DNA from: CAZUYC01 sp964624475
GTDB taxonomy: Bacteria; Myxococcota_A; UBA9160; SMWR01
Length of the DNA stretch: 64,000 nt
NCBI GenBank assembly: GCA_964624475.1
Contig: CAZUYC010000088.1
Location: 32,368 to 96,367 of the forward strand
Direction: 5' to 3'
Shown here one piece after another: positions 42,054 through 50,115 of the stretch (position 1 is the first letter of the stretch; each line of letters starts with the position of its first letter). The position numbers and the translations under genes are program-made. The notes under the pieces are model-generated. The model had not been told where the DNA came from and ran no database searches. It saw nothing but the letters and a program-made list of their open reading frames with translations.

Positions 42054-42505
42054 TCGACCTCCTGGAGCGCAAGCGCCTTCCGATCCTCGCCGACCTCGCG
42101 GAGGACGAGTGGGAGGCCGTCGCCGAGGAGCTCGCGGAGACGGTCCTCGAGCGCGGCGCGCGCCTGTTCGGCGAGGGCGAGGAGGGTGGGAGCCTCTGGC
42201 TGCTCCTCGAGGGCCGCGTGCGCGTCGCGAGCGAGCGCCATGGCCTCGCGGCCGAGCTCGGCGCGGGCGAGGCGCTCGGCGCGCTCTCGCTGGCGGGCGG
42301 ACCGCGCTGCGCGAGCGTCGAGACGCTGTCTCGCTGCCGCCTGCTGCGCCTCGATCGCGAGGGCTTCCGGCGCCTCGCCGCGAACGATCCGCCGGTCGCG
42401 GCGCGGTTGCTCGAGAGCATCACCCGCGAGGCCGCGCGCCGCGCCGACGCGGCGCTCTCCGCGCAGAGGGCCGCCAGCGTTGACCCGGAGTCCCGGCGCG
42501 ACTAG
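42050..42505 (+). CDS. Cyclic-nucleotide-binding domain protein
   Basis: This 151-residue protein consists of one CRP-type cNMP-binding fold (about 1-125). It has the usual beta-roll pattern (LERGARLFGEGEEGGSLWLLLEGRVRV ... LGAGEALGALSLAGGPRCASVETLSRCRLLRLDREGF) and no DNA-binding helix. The phosphate-binding cassette (GEALGALSLAGGPRCASV) is partly altered, with Arg retained. The GTG start overlaps the upstream stop. Likely role: a ligand-sensing or protein-binding subunit of the three-gene signalling cassette. Confidence 0.78.
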   Translation: MIDLLERKRLPILADLAEDEWEAVAEELAETVLERGARLFGEGEEGGSLWLLLEGRVRVASERHGLAAELGAGEALGALSLAGGPRCASVETLSRCRLLRLDREGFRRLAANDPPVAARLLESITREAARRADAALSAQRAASVDPESRRD

Positions 42506-42539
42506 ACTCCGGCGCCATCGCGGACACGGCGGTTTCCCG

Positions 42540-44024
42540 ATGAGCGACCCCCACGATCTCACGAGCGGCGGACGGATGCAGGAGGCGTTGACCTTCGACG
42601 ACGTCCTGCTCGTGCCCGGCGCCAGCGAGGTCCTCCCGGCCGACGTCGACGTCCGCTCGCGCCTGACCGCCGAGATCGAGCTCGACGTCCCGCTCGTCTC
42701 GGCCGCGATGGACACCGTCACCGAGCACCAGGCGGCGATCTGCCTGGCCCAGAACGGCGGCATCGGCATCCTCCACCGCAACCTGCCGCCCGCGGCCCAG
42801 GCCGCCGAGGTCGACAAGGTCAAGCGCTCCGAGTCGGGGATGATCGTCGACCCGATCACGATGCGCCCCGACCAGAAGATCCACGAGGCGCTGGCGGTGA
42901 TGGCCCGCTACCGGATCTCCGGGCTGCCGGTCGTGCGGGACGGCAAGGCGGTCGGGATCCTCACCAACCGCGACCTCCGCTTCGTGCGCGACACCCACCA
43001 GGAGATCTCCAAGGTGATGACCTTCGAGAACCTGGTCACGGTGCCGCCCGGCACGACCATGGACCGGGCCAAGGAGCTGCTCCACGAGCACCGGATCGAG
43101 AAGCTCCTGGTGGTCGACGCCTCCGGCCGGCTCTGCGGCCTGATCACGATCAAGGACATCGAGAAGAGCGAGCGCTACCCGAACGCGTCCAAGGACGGTC
43201 TCGGGCGCCTGCTCTGCGGCGCCGCGGTCGGGACCGGGCCGGATCGGCTCGAGCGCGCCCAGGCGCTCGTCGACGCGGGCGTGGACGTGGTCGTCGTCGA
43301 CACGGCGCACGGGCACTCGAAGCGCGTGCTCGAGACCGTCGCCGAGCTGCGGCGCCATTTCCCGGAGCTTCCGCTCGTGGGCGGGAACGTCGCCACGGGC
43401 GAGGGCACCGAGGCGCTGATCAAGGCCGGCGCCTCCGGCGTCAAGGTGGGCGTCGGGCCGGGCTCGATCTGCACCACGCGCATCGTCGCCGGGGTCGGGG
43501 TGCCGCAGTTCACGGCGGTGCTCGAGGCCGCGCGCGTGGCGGAGCGCTCGGGGATCCCCGTGATCGCCGACGGCGGGATCAAGTTCTCCGGCGACGTCGT
43601 GAAGGCGCTGGCCGCCGGCGCCAGCACGGTGATGATCGGGGCGCTCTTCGCGGGAACCGACGAGGCGCCCGGCGAGATGGTCCTCTACCAGGGCCGCTCC
43701 TACAAGGTGTACCGCGGCATGGGCTCGCTCGGCGCCATGAGCGAGGGCAGCGCGGACCGCTACTTCCAGGCCGAGGTGCGCGAGGCCGCGAAGCTCGTGC
43801 CCGAGGGGATCGAGGGGCGCATTCCGTACCGCGGCAGCCTCACCAGCAACATCCACCAGCTCGTGGGCGGCCTGCGCTCGGGCATGGGCTACGTCGGCGC
43901 CGCCCACCTGGGCGAGCTGCGCCGCAACGCGCGCTTCGTGCGCATCTCCTCCGCGGGCCTCCAGGAGAGCCACGTCCACGACGTGATCATCACCCGGGAA
44001 GCTCCGAACTACCGGATCGAATGA
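42540..44024 (+). CDS. guaB: Inosine-5'-monophosphate dehydrogenase
   Basis: This 494-residue enzyme oxidises IMP to XMP with NAD+, the committed step to GMP. The catalytic cysteine is in GPGSICTTRIVAGVG. Two CBS domains (about 100-225, MIVDPITMRPDQKIHEAL and MTFENLVTVPPGTTMDRA) are inserted in the barrel. The mobile flap holds GMGSLGAMSEGSADRYFQ. The ATG at 42540 places MSDPHDLTSGGRMQEALTFDD at the N-terminus. It overlaps guaA by ATGA, so XMP producer and consumer are coupled. Confidence 0.96.
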   Translation: MSDPHDLTSGGRMQEALTFDDVLLVPGASEVLPADVDVRSRLTAEIELDVPLVSAAMDTVTEHQAAICLAQNGGIGILHRNLPPAAQAAEVDKVKRSESGMIVDPITMRPDQKIHEALAVMARYRISGLPVVRDGKAVGILTNRDLRFVRDTHQEISKVMTFENLVTVPPGTTMDRAKELLHEHRIEKLLVVDASGRLCGLITIKDIEKSERYPNASKDGLGRLLCGAAVGTGPDRLERAQALVDAGVDVVVVDTAHGHSKRVLETVAELRRHFPELPLVGGNVATGEGTEALIKAGASGVKVGVGPGSICTTRIVAGVGVPQFTAVLEAARVAERSGIPVIADGGIKFSGDVVKALAAGASTVMIGALFAGTDEAPGEMVLYQGRSYKVYRGMGSLGAMSEGSADRYFQAEVREAAKLVPEGIEGRIPYRGSLTSNIHQLVGGLRSGMGYVGAAHLGELRRNARFVRISSAGLQESHVHDVIITREAPNYRIE

Positions 44025-45592
44025 TCTCCGGGCGACCCCGATCCGGCCCCGAGCGAGATCGCATCCTGATCCTCGATTTCGGCTCGCAGTTCACGCAGCT
44101 GATCGCCCGGCGCATCCGCGAGCAGCACGTCTACTGCGAGATCCACCCCGGCACGCTTCCCGCCGCGGAGGCGCGGGCCTTCGAGCCCTGCGGGATCATC
44201 CTCTCGGGCGGGCCGGCGAGCGTGCTCGATCCGGCAGCGCCGGACCTCGACCCGGCGATCCTCGAGCTCGGGCGACCCGTGCTCGGCATCTGCTACGGCC
44301 TGCAGCTGCTCGCGCACCGCCTCGGCGGGCTGGTCGAGCCGGCCGAGGACCGCGAGTACGGCCGCGCGCTGCTCAAGATCGAGCGCGACGACCCGCTCTT
44401 CGGCGATGGTTCCGGCGAGGCCGAGCGCGTGGTCTGGATGAGCCACGGCGACCGGGTGTTGCGGCTGCCCGAGGGCTTCGTCGTGCTGGCGAAGAGCGAG
44501 AGCTCGCCCTTCGCCGCCGTGCGCCACGCCGCGCGCCCGATCTGGGGCGTGCAGTTCCACCCCGAGGTGACGCACACCGAGGGCGGCGCGGCACTGCTCG
44601 AGAACTTCGTGCGCCGGATCTGCGGAGCGCGCGGCGCCTGGACGATGCAGGCCTTCGTCGACGAGGCCACCGCGCGCATCCGCGAGCGCGTCGGGACGGG
44701 GCGCGTCGTCTGCGGCCTCTCGGGCGGCGTCGACTCCTCCGTCGCCGCGGCCCTCGTCCAGCGCGCCGTCGGCGACCAGCTCCACTGCCTCTTCGTCGAC
44801 AACGGCCTCTTGCGCCAGGGCGAGCGCGAGGAGGTGGAGGCGCTCTTCCGCGAGGCGCTCGGGATCCCGCTCCACTGCGTCGACGCCGGCGAGCGCTTCC
44901 TCGCCGGGCTGCGCGGCGTCGTGGACCCGGAGCGCAAGCGGCGCATCATCGGGCACCTCTTCATCGAGGTCTTCGAGGAGGAGGCCGCGCGCCTCGGCGG
45001 CGCCGACTACCTGGTCCAGGGCACGCTCTACCCCGACGTGATCGAGAGCGTCTCGGTGCGCGGCCCCTCGGCGACGATCAAGACCCACCACAACGTGGGC
45101 GGGCTCCCCGAGCGCATGCGCCTCGCGTTGGTCGAGCCGTTGCGCGAGCTCTTCAAGGACGAGGTGCGCGAGGTCGGGCGCCGCCTCGGGCTCCCCGAGC
45201 GCGCGCTCCGGCGCCACCCCTTCCCCGGGCCGGGCCTCGCCGTGCGCGTGCTGGGCGAGGTGACGGGCGAGCGCCTCGAGCGCCTGCGCCGGGCCGACGC
45301 GATCGTGGTCGAGGAGATCCGGCGCGCGGGGCTCTACGACGCGCTCTGGCAGGCCTTCGCGGTGCTGCTGCCGGTCCAGAGCGTGGGCGTGATGGGCGAC
45401 GAGCGCACCTACGAGAACGTCGTGGCCGTGCGCTGCGTCACCTCGCAGGACGCCATGACGGCCGACTGGGCCCGGGTGCCCCCGGAGGTCCTGGCGCAGA
45501 TCTCGAGCCGCATCAGCAACGAGGTGAAGGGCATCAACCGGGTGGTCTACGACGTCTCGTCGAAGCCCCCGGCCACGATCGAGTGGGAGTAG
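44021..45592 (+). CDS. guaA: GMP synthase (glutamine-hydrolysing)
   Basis: This 523-residue enzyme converts XMP to GMP using ATP and glutamine. The class I amidotransferase half (about 12-200) has nucleophile Cys in GICYGLQLLAH and catalytic His in VQFHPEVTHT. The ATP-pyrophosphatase half has the P-loop SGGVDSS. The C-terminal dimerisation domain (RHPFPGPGLAVRVLGEVT to KPPATIEWE) is complete. It shares four bases with guaB and is followed at once by dnaE. Confidence 0.96.
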   Translation: MISGRPRSGPERDRILILDFGSQFTQLIARRIREQHVYCEIHPGTLPAAEARAFEPCGIILSGGPASVLDPAAPDLDPAILELGRPVLGICYGLQLLAHRLGGLVEPAEDREYGRALLKIERDDPLFGDGSGEAERVVWMSHGDRVLRLPEGFVVLAKSESSPFAAVRHAARPIWGVQFHPEVTHTEGGAALLENFVRRICGARGAWTMQAFVDEATARIRERVGTGRVVCGLSGGVDSSVAAALVQRAVGDQLHCLFVDNGLLRQGEREEVEALFREALGIPLHCVDAGERFLAGLRGVVDPERKRRIIGHLFIEVFEEEAARLGGADYLVQGTLYPDVIESVSVRGPSATIKTHHNVGGLPERMRLALVEPLRELFKDEVREVGRRLGLPERALRRHPFPGPGLAVRVLGEVTGERLERLRRADAIVVEEIRRAGLYDALWQAFAVLLPVQSVGVMGDERTYENVVAVRCVTSQDAMTADWARVPPEVLAQISSRISNEVKGINRVVYDVSSKPPATIEWE

Positions 45593-45597
45593 CGGCG

Positions 45598-48500
45598 ATG
45601 CCGCGCCCCTTCGTCCACCTCCACCTGCACAGCCAGTACTCGCTGCTGGACGGCGCGATCAAGATCGACCCGCTCTTCGCGCGCGCGAAGGAGCTCGGCA
45701 TGCCCGCCGTGGCGCTCACCGACCACGGCAACCTCTTCGGCGCCGTCGAGTTCTACGAGGCCGCGCAGAAGCACGGGATCCGCCCCATCCTCGGCTGCGA
45801 GGTCTACATCGCCTCCGGCTCGCGCTTCGCGCGCGAGCTGCGCGAGCGCGACGATTCCGGCTTCGACGCGATCAACCACCTGCTGCTGCTCGCGATGGAC
45901 GAAACCGGCTACCGGAACCTCGTGATGCTGGTCTCGAAGGCCTACCTCGAGGGCTTCTACTACAAGCCGCGCATCGACATGGACCTGCTGCGCCAGCACG
46001 CCGAAGGGCTGATCGCGACCTCGGGCTGCCTCTCGTCGATGACGAGCCGCGCGATCCGCGCGGGTCAGCTCGACACCGCCTGGCGCAGCGCGGAGGAGTT
46101 CGCCGCGCTCTTCCCGGGCCGCTTCTACCTCGAGCTGCAGCGCCACGGGATCGGCGACCAGGACCGGGTGAACTCCGAGCTGGTGAAGATGTCGCTGGAC
46201 CTGCGCCTCCCGCTGCTCGCCACCAACGACGCCCACTACCTCGCGGCCGAGGACCATCACCACCACGACGCGCTGCTCTGCATCGGCACGGGCAAGAACC
46301 TCGACGATCCGAACCGCTTCCGCTTCGACGGGCACGGCTTCTACCTCAAGTCCGGCGACGAGATGGCGGAGCTCTTCCACGACCACCCGTCCGCGCTCGC
46401 GAGCAGCCTCGAGATCGCCGAGCGCTGCCGCGTGGACCTCGGCCTCGACTCGGGCCGCTACCACCTCCCGGAGTTCCAGCTCCCGGCCGGCGCCACGAGC
46501 GAGGCCGTGCTCGCCGAGCAGTCCCTCACGGGCCTGCGCCGGCGCCTCGGGCTCGACCCGGACGAGCCGATCCCGCCGCGCCTCGCCGAGTACGCCCGGC
46601 GCATGGAGCACGAGCTCGGCGTGATCGGCTCGATGGGCTTCGCGGGCTACTTCCTGATCGTGGCGGACTTCATCGCCTACGCGCGCCGCGGCGGGATCCC
46701 GGTGGGGCCGGGCCGGGGCTCCTCCGCCGGGAGCCTGGTGGCCTGGAGCCTCGGCATCACCGGCATCGACCCGATCGAGTACGACATCATCTTCGAGCGC
46801 TTCCTCAACCCCGAGAAGGTGTCGATGCCGGACATCGACGTCGACTTCTGCATGAAGGGGCGCGACGAGGTGATCCGCTACGTCGCGCAGAAGTACGACG
46901 GCGCCGGGATCGAGGGCAAGCGCGTCGCGCAGATCATCACCTTCGGCAAGCTCCAGGCGCGCGCGGCGATCCGCGACGTGGGCCGGGTGATGGGCATGCC
47001 CTACGGCGAGGTCGACCGCATCGCGAAGCTCGTGCCGGAGACCCTCGGCATCACGCTCGACGAGGCCCTCGAGGAGTCGGCCGAGCTGCGCGCGCGCGCC
47101 GAGGCCGAGGGGCAGGTCGGGAAGCTCATCGAGACCGCGCGCAAGATCGAGGGGCTCACGCGCCACGCCTCGACGCACGCGGCGGGCGTGGTGATCGGCA
47201 CGCGCCCGCTGATCGAGATGGTGCCGCTCTACCGCGACCCCAAGTCCCACGACGTGATGACGCAGTTCGACATGCGCTGCGTCGAGAAGGTCGGGCTGAT
47301 CAAGTTCGACTTCCTCGGCCTGCGGACCCTCACCACGATCGCCGCCGCCGAGAGCCGGATCCGCGACGGCGCTTGCCCGGAGTTCTCGATCGAGAGGATT
47401 CCGCTCGACGACGCCGCGACCTACGAGCTGCTCGCGAGCGGCAACACCGAGGGCGTCTTCCAGGTGGAGTCGCCGGGGATGACCGAGCTCGTGACGAAGC
47501 TGCGCCCGCGGGCCTTCAAGGAGCTGATCCCGGTCGTGGCCCTCTACCGCCCCGGCCCGCTCGGCTCCGGGATGGTCGAGGACTACGTGAACCGCAAGCA
47601 CGGGCTCACGAAGGTCGAGTACCTGCTGCCCGAGCTCGAGGAGCTCACGGCCGAGACGCTCGGCGTGATCGTCTACCAGGACCAGGTGCTCCAGATCGCG
47701 AACCGGCTCGCCGGCATGAGCCTCGGCGAGGCCGATCTCTTGCGGCGCGCGATGGGCAAGAAGAAGCCCGCGGAGATGGAGCGGCAGCGGGAGCGCTTCG
47801 TGCGCGGCGCCGTCGAGCGCGGCATCGAGGCGAAGAGGGCCGAGCAGGTCTTCCAGCTGATGGCCGAGTTCGCGGGCTACGGCTTCGCCAAGTCGCACTC
47901 GACCGCCTACGCGCTGATCACCTACCAGACGGCGTATTTGAAGGCGAACCATCCGCGCGAGTACCTCGCGGCGCTGCTCTCCACCGAGTCGGCCAACCAC
48001 GACAAGCTCGCGCGCTACATCGCCCATGCCCACCAGCTCGGGGTGCAGATCCTGCCTCCGGACGTGAACGAATCCGCCCGCGACTTCGGCGTGGTCGCCG
48101 CGGGGATCCGCTTCGGCCTCGCGGGGGTCAAGAACGTGGGGGAGGGCGCGGTCCAGGCCATCCTCGAGGCGCGCGCCGCGGGGGGGGCCTTCGCGGGGAT
48201 CTACGACTTCGCCCGGCGCATCGACGCGCGCCGGGTGAACCGGCGGGTGGTCGAGAGCCTGGTGAAGTGCGGCGCCTTCGACCGCCTGCACCCGTCGCGG
48301 GCGGCGGTGTGGGCGGGGCTCGACGCCGCGCTCGAGGCGGGCGCGGCGGCGCTGCGCGACCGCGAGATCGGGCAGGGGAGCCTCTTCGGCGGGAGCCCCG
48401 GGGCGCTCGCGACCGACCCCGAGCTCCCGGACGCGCCGGCCTGGACGGACCGCGAGCGCCTGGAGCACGAGAAGACGGTGCTCGGCTTCTACGTGACGGG

Positions 48501-49101
48501 CCACCCGCTCTCGGCGGTGGCGACCGACCTCGCCCGCTTCGTCGATACGCGATCTACGCAGACGCAGGGCAAGCAGGGGCGCGACGTGCGCGTCGGCGGG
48601 ATCCTGACTCAGCTTCGCGAGACGCGCACGCGGCGCGGAGCGGTGATGGCCTTCGGCACGCTCGAGGACCTCGACGGCGGCTTCGACCTCGTGATCTTCG
48701 CCGAGCCCTACGCGAGCTTCGGGAGCCTGCTCAAGCGCGCCCGTGCCGACGCCGGTGGCGCCCCCGTCCCGCTGCTCGTGACCGGGCAGCTCGAGGAGGG
48801 CGACACGCCCAAGGTGCTGGTCCGCGAGGTCCTCGAGCTCGAGCACGCGGAGGAGCGCCTCACGACCCAGCTGCGGCTGCGCGTCCACGCCGAGGAGGCG
48901 ACGCGCGATCGGCTGCTCGCGTTGCGCCAGATCCTGAGCCAGCACCCGGGCGAGTCCGAGGTCGTGCTCCACCTCGTGATCCCCGGCGAGAGCGAGACGC
49001 TGCTGGCCCTGCCGGCGCTCGGAGGCGTGCGCGCGGGGGCGCGCCTGCTCCAGGACCTCTCGGGCCTCTTCGGGCGCGACGTCGCGGAGCTCGCGGTCTG
49101 A
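45598..49101 (+). CDS. dnaE: DNA polymerase III alpha subunit
   Basis: This is the 1167-residue main replicative polymerase. The N-terminal PHP domain (FVHLHLHSQYSLLDG, ALTDHGNLFG, TNDAHYL) keeps histidines lost in the E. coli protein, so it may bind metals and proofread. The catalytic acids are in PDIDVDF. The thumb/fingers, helix-hairpin-helix region (KNVGEGAVQAI), a clamp-binding QGSLFGG and the OB fold (VRVGGILTQLRETRTRRG) follow in order. The ATG at 45598 has GGAG upstream. Five bases separate it from guaA. Confidence 0.96.
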   Translation: MPRPFVHLHLHSQYSLLDGAIKIDPLFARAKELGMPAVALTDHGNLFGAVEFYEAAQKHGIRPILGCEVYIASGSRFARELRERDDSGFDAINHLLLLAMDETGYRNLVMLVSKAYLEGFYYKPRIDMDLLRQHAEGLIATSGCLSSMTSRAIRAGQLDTAWRSAEEFAALFPGRFYLELQRHGIGDQDRVNSELVKMSLDLRLPLLATNDAHYLAAEDHHHHDALLCIGTGKNLDDPNRFRFDGHGFYLKSGDEMAELFHDHPSALASSLEIAERCRVDLGLDSGRYHLPEFQLPAGATSEAVLAEQSLTGLRRRLGLDPDEPIPPRLAEYARRMEHELGVIGSMGFAGYFLIVADFIAYARRGGIPVGPGRGSSAGSLVAWSLGITGIDPIEYDIIFERFLNPEKVSMPDIDVDFCMKGRDEVIRYVAQKYDGAGIEGKRVAQIITFGKLQARAAIRDVGRVMGMPYGEVDRIAKLVPETLGITLDEALEESAELRARAEAEGQVGKLIETARKIEGLTRHASTHAAGVVIGTRPLIEMVPLYRDPKSHDVMTQFDMRCVEKVGLIKFDFLGLRTLTTIAAAESRIRDGACPEFSIERIPLDDAATYELLASGNTEGVFQVESPGMTELVTKLRPRAFKELIPVVALYRPGPLGSGMVEDYVNRKHGLTKVEYLLPELEELTAETLGVIVYQDQVLQIANRLAGMSLGEADLLRRAMGKKKPAEMERQRERFVRGAVERGIEAKRAEQVFQLMAEFAGYGFAKSHSTAYALITYQTAYLKANHPREYLAALLSTESANHDKLARYIAHAHQLGVQILPPDVNESARDFGVVAAGIRFGLAGVKNVGEGAVQAILEARAAGGAFAGIYDFARRIDARRVNRRVVESLVKCGAFDRLHPSRAAVWAGLDAALEAGAAALRDREIGQGSLFGGSPGALATDPELPDAPAWTDRERLEHEKTVLGFYVTGHPLSAVATDLARFVDTRSTQTQGKQGRDVRVGGILTQLRETRTRRGAVMAFGTLEDLDGGFDLVIFAEPYASFGSLLKRARADAGGAPVPLLVTGQLEEGDTPKVLVREVLELEHAEERLTTQLRLRVHAEEATRDRLLALRQILSQHPGESEVVLHLVIPGESETLLALPALGGVRAGARLLQDLSGLFGRDVAELAV

Positions 49102-49868
49102 TGCGCGCGCGCGGCCCGCAGACGATTGCCCCCGCGCTCGCCGCGCTGCTCGCGCTCGCGGCGTGGCTCGGCCTCGCGGGCGCGGCGGGAGCCGCACCGG
49201 GCGAGGAGCGCGTCGTCGAGGGCATCGGCGCCGTCGCGGTGAAAGGCGCCCCGAAGCCGCCCCACGGGACGCCGCGCGAGGCGGCGCTGCGCGCGGCGAT
49301 CGTGGAGGCCGTGCGGCAGGTGGCGCTCGAGCTCCTCCCGCACCTCGACCCGGCCGCGGCGGAGCCGCTCGTGGACGCGGCGCTCGGCCGCGACCCGCGC
49401 ACTTTCGCGAACCGCTTCCGGATCGTGGAGGACCGCGGCGAGGGCCCCGCGCAGCTCGTCGACGAGCCGGGCGTCCAGACCGAGTACGTGCTGGTCGTCC
49501 ATGCCCAGGTCGACGTGGCCCGCGTCCGCCAGAGCCTCGTGCGCGCGGGACTGCTCGCCCCGCCCTCGGGCGAGGACGCTGCCCGCCAGCGCGTCCGCAT
49601 CGTGATCGAGGACCTCGACGGCTACGCCGGCTACAACGCCGTGCGCACCCTCCTCGACGACCTCGGCGTGCGCGGCGCGGTGCCGGTCGAGCTGGAGCGG
49701 GGCCGCGCCGTCCTCGAGGTCGAGAGCCGCATGGCCCCCGAGGATCTCCTCGCCTCGCTCGTCCGCTCGGCGCCCCCCGAGCTGCGCGTCGAGCCCATCT
49801 CCGCCGATGCCGTCTCGATCACCCTTCGCGCCCGCTTCATCCCGCCGCTCGGCGGTACGACACCGTAG
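49101..49868 (+). CDS. Exported protein of unknown function (255 aa)
   Basis: A signal peptide (ALAALLALAAWLGLAGAAGA) is followed by a domain with EGIGAVAVKG ... REAALRAAIVEAVRQVALELLP, the pattern of FlgT-N / LPP20-type periplasmic domains in which a conserved strand precedes a long helix. The C-terminal half (VRIVIEDLDGYAGYNAVRTLLDDLG) is an alpha/beta module. It has no catalytic motif. The ATG overlaps the dnaE stop codon by one base (TGATG). It is probably an envelope protein; nothing links it to replication besides position. Confidence 0.75.
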   Translation: MRARGPQTIAPALAALLALAAWLGLAGAAGAAPGEERVVEGIGAVAVKGAPKPPHGTPREAALRAAIVEAVRQVALELLPHLDPAAAEPLVDAALGRDPRTFANRFRIVEDRGEGPAQLVDEPGVQTEYVLVVHAQVDVARVRQSLVRAGLLAPPSGEDAARQRVRIVIEDLDGYAGYNAVRTLLDDLGVRGAVPVELERGRAVLEVESRMAPEDLLASLVRSAPPELRVEPISADAVSITLRARFIPPLGGTTP

Positions 49869-49976
49869 GCCGCCGGCGGCGATGCCGCCGTGGAGCCACC
49901 GACTCCCGCGGGGCGTGGTATCGTTTGACAGATCCGATCGAAATCGGTATGGATTTCGCGTCCTTAGCGGACGAAG

Positions 49977-50051
49977 AGGCACGTAGCTCAGTGGGAGAGC
50001 ACCACCTTGACACGGTGGGGGTCGGCGGTTCAATCCCGCCCGTGCCTACCA
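49977..50051 (+). tRNA. tRNA-Val (anticodon GAC)
   Basis: A complete cloverleaf: acceptor arms AGGCACG / CGTGCCT, D arm GCTC...GAGC, anticodon stem CCACC / GGTGG with loop TTGACAC (anticodon GAC), T arm GGCGG / CCGCC with loop TTCAATC, then A and an encoded CCA. It lies 65 bases ahead of thrS. Confidence 0.96.
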
Positions 50052-50115
50052 CGGCCAGACGACCCAAGGCCCGACGACAGAGCGAGCAAAGCTTTGGCAT
50101 GACCCGCCCGCCCTC

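Noticed and set aside
49977..50051. tRNA-Val as an island attachment site
   Set aside because: It is followed directly by thrS and the conserved translation operon; no integrase or foreign DNA is next to it.
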